A DNA stretch of 64,000 nt, taken from NCBI GenBank assembly GCA_030847615.1, contig JAUMIR010000005.1, positions 209,606,645 through 209,670,644 on the forward strand. Reading direction: 5' to 3'. The notes beneath the pieces are model-generated. The model did not search any database. It was not told the origin of the DNA and saw nothing but the letters and a program-made list of their open reading frames with translations. The stretch comes from Gambelia wislizenii. Taxonomy: Eukaryota > Chordata > Lepidosauria > Squamata > Crotaphytidae. Both the position numbers and the translations under genes were made by a program. This document shows, piece by piece, positions 56,851-64,000 of the stretch (its first letter is position 1; every line of letters starts with the position of its first letter).

Positions 56851-57859
56851 TATATCCCTGCATTAAGTTTATTTAAAAAAATAATTAAAATTTCTTAAAA
56901 TTGATCAGCTCTATCCTCCCCTTACATTTAAAAATTCAGTAATACTTTAGTCATTACAATCCTTTGGTATTTCTCTTTTCTCTGGCAGCCAAAAGAAACA
57001 ACCCCCATTTGATCAGGGCCTCAAGTGTCAGTTTTCAAATAATACTATGATCACACTAATTTACAGTAGACCAGATAAAGCCTGGGCCCTGTGCATAATG
57101 CAGCCAGTGCATTGCAGCAATATCTTGTGTAGTATAGTACAGCTCTTGTTTATTAGTGGTCACTTGGGTAAGATACCAAAGAGTCCTCCCACCTCTACCA
57201 ACATGCAAGTGGTTGTGGTAAGCAAGGCTACCATTCAAAATTTCAGAAAGCACTCTTTTTAAAAAAGATTGTTTGTTGTTGTTTTAATAATTTACAATAA
57301 CTTGCTAGAATCCTGCATGACCATTATGTACTATAACTATGGTATAACTATGTAGCACTGTAACTATGGTACTAAGTAGTTGATTCCGGCCAGACACACT
57401 CAAACCCCATGTATTGGCAAGCAGCTGCTGGGATCAACAGGTCTGTTCCTTTGTCTATTGAGAAGAAACTGCCTGATGTTCTCATCCCCTCTTGTGAGCA
57501 ATCTCCTGTACCACAGACAGAAAAAGGACCTCTGTCACAAATCCCCCTCATGCCAGAGATCACTCGTGCAGGGGTGGTGGGGATGTCAGGGAGCTGCTTC
57601 TTGATTGAAGGGGAATGGATCCCATTGATCCCAGTGGCTGCTTACTGGTAAGTGGGGTTTGGTGGATTTTCACAGCCCCTACGTAGCCCCTACATAGCCT
57701 CTAAACTACATAGACTTACAAATGCATAACTGTAGGTTACATATTCCTAATTGCTCAACATGATTCCGACCAGTATTTGTAGTATAGTATGCTGATCAAT
57801 AAACATGTTAGTAACAACAATTACAATAGCATTATAGTAGCAACATTTTTTCTTCTGTG
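56851..57859. other. No gene recognised
   Basis: A plus-strand open stretch at 57409-57648 ends exactly at a GGTAAGT donor-like word, but shows no known domain (see findings). Confidence 0.45.
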
Positions 57860-58088
57860 CTTCCAAGTCGACTTTATGTAAGGCAACCCATATCAATGAT
57901 CATAGGATTTTCTTGGGAAGACGTATTCAGAGGAGGTTTGCCATTGCCTTCCTCTTAGGCTGAGAGAATGTGATTTGTCGAAGGTCACCCACTGGGCTTC
58001 CATGGCCAAGTGGAGATGTGAGCCCTAGTTTCCCAGAGTCCTAGCCCAATACTCAAAACTATTGCACCATGCTGGCTTCCCCAATACA
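57860..58088 (-). mobile_element. tRNA-derived SINE, diverged
   Basis: Antisense of the SINE at 29745. Minus-strand A-box region is CAGCATGGTGCAATAGTTTT (58070 side), the B-box region is eroded, and the body has GGTGACCTTCGACAAATCAC and GCAATGGCAAACCTCC-like words. It is older than the 29.7-kb copy. Confidence 0.74.
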
Positions 58089-59117
58089 GGACAAACATAT
58101 GCCTTTAAAAGACAAAGGAAATTGTGCTGCTTACATTTTTGTTAAAGACTCTTAGGCTTTTCTGTGGTTAAAGATTATTTGGTAGTTGTATGAAGAGTCC
58201 CTTCACATGTACATAGGTATACTGATGATCACCTTTAGCAAGTGGCAGAGTGGTGGGAATCCTGAGTGGTACAGATCCATCTTCATAGGCTCTGCACATA
58301 TATACCTCTGTGGCTGTGGTGTCTTTTCACATTTGGTAACAGAGGTAGTGGGTAGGGTTCTGAAAATCTCATGTGCATGCTCAGTCTACATGCTGGGCTG
58401 GTAGGAATAGTTTTCCCACCTGCCTTGGAATTCATATTCATTTTCTACATGCCTTTACCCTACTGTATGCATTTTCTTCACAGTTTTTCTAACATATGCA
58501 ATTTTGTATATGTTTCCCCCATTGACTAAACAGTGCTTGTACATATTTCTATTGGACACATTCTGAGCTGCTTTCATTTTTTAAAAATTGCCATGTGGTT
58601 ATGTACATATTTTATTTCTCTGAAATGCACCACAAGCATTGCAAATATATATATATTTCCAGGGTAAGGTGTCCTTAGTCTTACAGTGAGTTTCAGGTGG
58701 TGAATCCCAACTCTAATGAAATCAAAATCCAGAATCCCAGTTCCAATTAGATTCTCTTCCATCCCTAGTAATGGGATTATATGGCACTGTACCACAATAC
58801 ATCCACATGCTCTTTCAGTTCATTAGGAGGTGGAAGTGACTGCTGCCTTGGTTATTTTGGTTTAAATTACTCACCAGACTGGGATTCGTCTAACTAAAAA
58901 CATGTGTGCTTTCTGGGTCATTGGATTATATAAGTAATTTCCTGGGAGAGTCATGTGGATAGCCCATCATGATGTGGCTGATGGAAAGTGAGTCAGCGCA
59001 GTGTGAAAAATGAGGAGTCTCTCCATCCTTGATGAGCTATTTTGAGCAAAGTGTCTCAGGTACTGTTTTATGACTATGTCTAAGCCTTACAACTAACATC
59101 ATTATTAAATTGTAGTA
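58089..59117. other. No gene recognised
   Basis: AT-rich with an (AT)n run near 58645-58656; nothing else. Confidence 0.5.
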
Positions 59118-59308
59118 CAGTTGTCCCTCCACATTCGCGAACTTGACATTCGCGGTTTCGGTTATTCGCGGTTTTGGGAGGGCCCCCCCGACCCCCCCCA
59201 AAACCGCGACACGGGGCCTCCAGAGGCCCCGTGAAAGACATAGAGGGAGCGGGGAGGCCCAGGGAGGCGTCCACGGGGCCCCCGGAGGCCCTCCGGAGGC
59301 CCCACGAA

Positions 59309-62300
59309 GGCCTGGGGAGGGGTGGGGAGGCGATCCTGGGGCCTCCGGAGACGCTCCGGAAGCCCCAGGAAGGCTTGGGTACGGGGTGGGAAGGGCGGGG
59401 GAGGCGATCCTGGGGCCTCCGAAGGCCTGGGGACGGGGTGGGGAGGGCTGGGGAGGCGATCCTGGGGCCTCCGGAGACGCTCCGGAGGCCCCAGGAAGGC
59501 CTGGGGACGCGGTGGGGAGGGCTGGGGAGGCGATCCTGGGGCCTCCGGAGCATCTCCGGAGGCCCCAGAAAGGCCTGGGGACGGGGTGGGGAGGGCTGGG
59601 GAGGCGATACTGGGGCCTCCGGAGACGCTCCGGAGGCCCCAGGAAGGCCTGGGGACGCGGTGGGGAGGGCTGGGGAGGCGATCCTGGGGCCTCCGGAGCG
59701 TCTCCGGAGGCCCCAGGAAGGCTTGGGGATGGGGTGGGGAGGGCTGGGGAGGTGATCCTGGGGCCTCCGGAGCATCTCCGGAGGCCCCAGAAAGGCCTGG
59801 GGACGCGGTGGGGAGGACTGGGGAGGCGATCCTGGGGCCTCCAGAGCGTCTCCGGAGGCCCCAGGAAGGCCTGGGGACGGGGTGGGGAGGGCTGGGGAGG
59901 CGATCCTGGGGCCTCCGGAGACGCTCCGGAGGCCCCAGGAAGGCCTGGGGACGCGGTGGGGAGGGCTGGGGAGGCGATCCTGGGGCCTCCGGAGACGCTC
60001 CGGAGGCCCCAGGAAGGCCTGGGGACGGGGTGGGGAGGGCTGGGGAGGCGATCCTGGGGCCTCCGGAGCATCTCCGGAGGCCCCAGAAAGGCCTGGGGAC
60101 GGGGTGGGGAGGGCTGGGGAGGCGATCCTGGGGCCTCCGGAGACGCTCCGGAGGCCCCAGGAAGGCCTGGGGACGCGGTGGGGAGGGCTGGGGAGGCGAT
60201 CCTGGGGCCTCCGGAGCATCTCCGGAGGCCCCAGAAAGGCCTGGGGACGCGGTGGGGAGGGCTGAGGAGGCGATACTGGGGCCTCCGGAGACGCTCCGGA
60301 GGCCCCAGGAAGGCCTGGGGACGCGGTGGGGAGGGCTGGGGAGGCGATCCTGGGGCCTCCGGAGCGTCTCCGGAGGCCCCAGGAAGGCCTGGGGACGTGG
60401 TGGGGAGGGCTGGGGAGGCGATCCTGGGGCCTCCGGAGGCCCCAGGAAGGCCTGGGGACGGGGTGGGGAGGGCTGGGGAGGCGATCCTGGGGCCTCCGGA
60501 GCATCTCCGGAGGCCCCAGAAAGGCCTGGGGACGGGGTGGGGAGGGCTGGGGAGGCGATCCTGGGGCCTCCGGAGCGTCTCCGGAGGCCCCAGGAAGGCC
60601 TGGGGACGCGGTGGGGAGGGCTGGGGAGGCGATCCTGGGGCCTCCGGAGCATCTCCTGAGGCCCCAGGAAGGCCTGGGGACGGGGTGGGGAGGTCTGGGG
60701 AGGCGATCCTGGGGCCTCCGGAGACGCTCCAGAGGCCCCAGGAAGGCCTGGGGACGCGGTGGGGAGGGCTGGGGAGGCGATCCTGGGGCCTCCGGAGACG
60801 CTCCGGAGGCCCCAGGAAGGCCTGGGGACGGGGTGGGGAGGGCTGGGGAGGCGATCCTGGGGCCTCCGGAGCATCTCCGGAGGCCCCAGAAAGGCCTGGG
60901 GACGGGGTGGGGAGGGCTGGGGAGGCGATCCTGGGGCCTCCGGAGACGCTCCGGAGGCCCCAGGAAGGCCTGGGGACGCGGTGGGGAGGGCTGGGGAGGC
61001 GATCCTGGGGCCTCCGGAGCATCTCCGGAGGCCCCAGAAAGGCCTGGGGACGGGGTGGGGAGGGCTGGGGAGGCGATACTGGGGCCTCCGGAGACGCTCC
61101 GGAGGCCCCAGGAAGGCCTGGGGACGCGGTGGGGAGGGCTGGGGAGGCGATCCTGGGGCCTCCGGAGCGTCTCCGGAGGCCCCAGGAAGGCCTGGGGACG
61201 CGGTCGGGAGGGCTGGGGAGGCGATCCTGGGGCCTCTGGAGGCCCCAGGAAGGCCTGGGGACGGGGTGGGGAGGGCTGGGGAGGCGATCCTGGGGCCACC
61301 GGAGCATCTCCGGAGGCCCCAGAAAGGCCTGGAGACGGGGTGGGGAGGGCTGGGGAGGCGATCCTGGGGCCTCCGGAGCGTCTCCGGAGGCCCCACGAAG
61401 GCCTGGGGACGCGGTGGGGAGGGCTGGGGAGGCGATCCTGGGGCCTCCGGAGCATCTCCTGAGGCCCCAGAAAGGCCTGGGGACGGGGTGGGGAGGGCTG
61501 GGGAGGCGAACCTGGGGACGGGGTGGGGAGGGCTGGGGAGGCGATCCTGGGGCCTCCGGAGACGCTCCGGAGGCCCCAGGAAGGCCTGGGGACGGGGTGG
61601 GGAGGGCTGGGGAGGCGATCCTGGGGCCTCCGGAGACGCTCCGGAGGCCCCAGGAAGGCCTGGGGACGCGGTGGGGAGGGCTGGGGAGGCGATCCTGGGG
61701 CCTCCGGAGCATCTCCGGAGGCCCCAGAAAGGCCTGGGGACGGGGTGGGGAGGGCTGGGGAGGCGATCCTGGGGCCTCCGGAGACGCTCCGGAGGCCCCA
61801 GGAAGGCCTGGGGACGCGGTGGGGAGGGCTGGGGAGGCGATCCTGGGGCCTCCGGAGCATCTCCGGAGGCCCCAGAAAGGCCTGGGGATGGGGTGGGGAG
61901 GGCTGGGGAGGCGATCCTGGGTCCTCCGGAGCATCTCCGGAGGCCCCAGAAAGGCCTGGGGACGGGGTGGGGAGGGCTGGGGAGGCGATCCGGGGGCCTC
62001 CGGAGACGCTCCGGAGGCCCCAGGAAGGCCTGGGGACGGGGTGGGGAGGGCTGGGGAGGCGATCGTGGGGCCTCCGGAGATGCTCCGGAGGCCCCAGGAA
62101 GGCCTGGGGACGCGGTGGGGAGGGCTGGGGAGGCGATCCTGGGGCCTCCGGAGACGCTCCGGAGGCCCCAGGAAGGCCTGGGGACGCGGTGGGGAGGGCT
62201 GGGGAGGCGATCCTGGGGCCTCCGGAGCATCTCCTGAGGCCCCAGAAAGGCCTGGGGACGGGGTGGGGAGGGCTGGGGAGGCGAACCTGGGGACGGGGTG

Positions 62301-63457
62301 GGGAGGGCTGGGGAGGCGATCCTGGGGCCTCCGGAGACGCTCCGGAGGCCCCAGGAAGGCCTGGGGACGGGGTGGGGAGGGCTGGGGAGGCGATCCTGGG
62401 GCCTCCGGAGACGCTCCGGAGGCCCCAGGAAGGCCTGGGGACGCGGTGGGGAGGGCTGGGGAGGCGATCCTGGGGCCTCCGGAGCATCTCCGGAGGCCCC
62501 AGAAAGGCCTGGGGACGGGGTGGGGAGGGCTGGGGAGGCGATCCTGAGGCCTCCGGAGACGCTCCGGAGGCCCCAGGAAGGCCTGGGGACGCGGTGGGGA
62601 GGGCTGGGGAGGCGATCCTGGGGCCTCCGGAGCATCTCCGGAGGCGCCAGAAAGGCCTGGGGACGGGGTGGGGAGGGCTGGGGAGGCGATCCGGGGGCCT
62701 CCGGAGACGCTCCGGAGGCCCCAGGAAGGCCTGGGGACGGGGTGGGGAGGGCTGGGGAGGCGATCCTGGGGCCTCCGGAGACGCTCCGGAGGCCCCAGGA
62801 AGGCCTGGGGACGCGGTGGGGAGGGCTGGGGAGGCGATCCTGGGGCCTCCGGAGACGCTCCGGAGGCCCCAGGAAGGCCTCGGGACGGGGTGGGGAGGGC
62901 TGGGGAGGCGATCCTGGGGCCTCCGGAGCGTCTCCGGAGGCCCCAGAAAAGCCTGGGGACGGGGTGGGGAGGGCTGGGGAGGCGATCCTGGGGCCTCCGG
63001 AGACGCTCCGGAGGCCCCAGGAAGGCCTGGGGACGCGGTGGGGAGGGCTGGGGAGGCGATCCTGGGGCCTCCGGAGACGCTCCGGAGGCCCCAGGAAGGC
63101 CTGGGGACGCGGTGGGGAGGGCTGGGGAGGCGATCCTGGGGCCTCCGGAGACGCTCCGGAGGCCCCAGGAAGGCCTGGGGACGGGGTGGGGAGGGCTGGG
63201 GAGGCGATCCTGGGGCCTCCGGAGACGCTCCGGAGGCCCCAGGAAGGCCTGGGGACGCGGTGGGGAGGACTGGGGAGGCGATCCTGGGGCCTCAGGAGCG
63301 TCTCCGGAGGCCCCAGGAAGGCTTGGGGACGGGGTGGGGAGGGCTGGGGAGGCGATCCTGGGGCCTCCGGAGACGCTCCGGAGGCCCCAGGAAGGCCTGG
63401 GGACGGCTGGGGAGGCGATCCTGGGGCCTCCGGAGACGCTCCGGAGGCCCCAGGAAG
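59309..63457 (+). repeat. 74-bp GC-rich minisatellite, about 56 units
   Basis: Units start at GGCCTGGGGACG and recur every 74 bp (for example 59498 and 59572). Each contains a G-run block GGGGTGGGGAGGGCTGGGG (or GCGGTGGGG variant), GAGGCGATCCT, and a perfect hairpin GGGGCCTCCGGAG-nnn-CTCCGGAGGCCCC. Shortened units occur near 59410, 60430, 61230, 61510 and 62285. Left of 59309 and right of 63458 are diverged edge units; those on the right are 63 bp long, at 63458 and 63521. There are long stop-free frames on both strands, because the unit contains no stop in any frame; they are not regarded as genes. Confidence 0.97.
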
Positions 63458-63600
63458 GCCTGGGGAGGGCGGGAGGGAGGGCCGGGGAGACCTCCGCGGG
63501 GCCTAGCAAGGCCCCGCAAAGGCCTGGGGAGGGCGGGAGGGAGGGCCGGGGAGGCCTCCGCGGGGCCTAGGAAGGCCCCGCGAAGGCCTGGGGAGGGAGG
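63458..63600 (+). repeat. 63-bp diverged edge repeats
   Basis: Two units starting at 63458 and 63521 plus the start of a third at 63584 (GGCCTGGGGAGGG...). The second unit contains a different hairpin, CGCGGGGCCTAGGAAGGCCC. They probably preserve the pre-expansion sequence type. Confidence 0.85.
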
Positions 63601-63894
63601 GGGGAGGGGTGTCGTTATTCGCGGTTTTTTCACATTCGCGGGGGTCCGCGGAACGGAACCCCCGTGAATGTGAAGGGACGACTGTACTTTACTTTTTCTG
63701 CTACCACTTCTCCAGAATTGTTTCATTCCAGATTTAGAAATCAAACCTTTCGTTAGATGGATCTTCCTTCTACTTCTACGAGTTACATTTGCATTGTGGT
63801 TTTAGTCTTTGATGAAGTTGTAAATATTGCAAATATATAGCTTTACACCATGATTTTAACTAGAGTGCTCAATAATCATAGTGTAATTTTACAT

Positions 63895-64000
63895 GGCCTA
63901 AATACCCTAAAGCCACCAGCTCCTGTCTGATCTTGTAAACTAAGCAGGGTCAGCTCTGGCTAGAACTTGGATGGGATACCACTAATGAATGCCAGGTGCT
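63895..64000 (+). mobile_element. 5S-rRNA-derived SINE, cut by window end
   Basis: GTCTGATCTTGTAAACTAAG and GCTAGAACTTGGATGGGATA match the 5S internal promoter regions as in the 43.5-kb copy. The tail lies beyond the window. Confidence 0.85.

Larger units (their letters stand above)
59118..63684. mobile_element. Tigger-like (TcMar) element with minisatellite-expanded interior
   Basis: Left end CAGTTGTCCCTCCACATTCG; right end, inverted, CAGTCGTCCCTTCACATTCA. TA lies directly outside each (59116-59117, 63685-63686). Subterminal words ATTCGCGGTTTCGGTTATTC and (right, inverted) AAAACCGCGAATAACG are also inverted partners. The ends resemble the 235-bp MITE at 25130. The 4567-bp length is due to the 74-bp tandem array inside. 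No transposase fragment is visible, so the ancestor was presumably a small nonautonomous copy. CpG is abundant and mostly undecayed at the termini and in the array. Confidence 0.86.

Noticed and set aside
59037..63509. Very long minus-strand open frame (about 1490 codons), and several long plus-strand ones
   Set aside because: Produced by a stop-free 74-bp tandem repeat read in rotating phase; open in several frames on both strands at once, with no domain outside the repeat.

Overview
This is vertebrate nuclear DNA, most likely from a squamate reptile (lizard-like). The evidence is the repeat mixture: CR1, L2-clade, L1 and BovB/RTE-type LINEs, a Penelope-like fragment, tRNA-derived and 5S-rRNA-derived SINEs with CA-rich tails, and many short DNA transposons of hAT, Tigger (TcMar) and Harbinger type. 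I found no convincing host exon, tRNA, rRNA gene or CRISPR array. The window reads as intergenic or deep-intronic DNA built largely from transposable elements of different ages inserted into one another. All family names come from recognising motifs by eye; no database search was run.

0-14 kb: an LTR-like fragment, a CR1 3' end, an L2 reverse-transcriptase (RT) fragment, an unclassified repetitive block at 5.9-9.7 kb with a relic of an esterase-like reading frame, a foldback MITE, a hAT-like MITE and a second L2 fragment. 14-19 kb: an L1 fragment interrupted by a long L2 whose ORF2 is broken by only one frameshift and one stop. 19-28 kb: three small Tigger-like MITEs, a foldback MITE and two L1 3' halves, one carrying CR1, Penelope and Tigger insertions in series, the other carrying a Tigger MITE and a CpG-rich MITE with a promoter-like core. 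28-45 kb: SINEs, hAT MITEs, L2 and BovB fragments, a Harbinger-like MITE family (one copy nested in a relative), and a 108-bp tandem duplication.

45.9-50.1 kb: a decayed but nearly complete Harbinger transposon with both genes, a DDE transposase and a Myb/SANT-like protein, each with a recognisable intron. 52.6-56.9 kb: an almost full-length CR1 with both ORFs, each carrying one internal stop. 59.1-63.7 kb: the most unusual locus, a Tigger-type element with TA target duplications whose interior has expanded into about 56 tandem copies of a 74-bp GC-rich unit. Each unit combines a G-quadruplex-type run with a perfect hairpin whose 3-nt loop occurs in both orientations, and the array shows an 11-unit higher-order period.

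The genes present serve mobile elements only: LINE ORF1/ORF2 (RNA binding; endonuclease plus RT) and the Harbinger pair (transposase plus Myb-like DNA-binding partner). All show inactivating lesions, so nothing here is predicted to be autonomously active as it stands.
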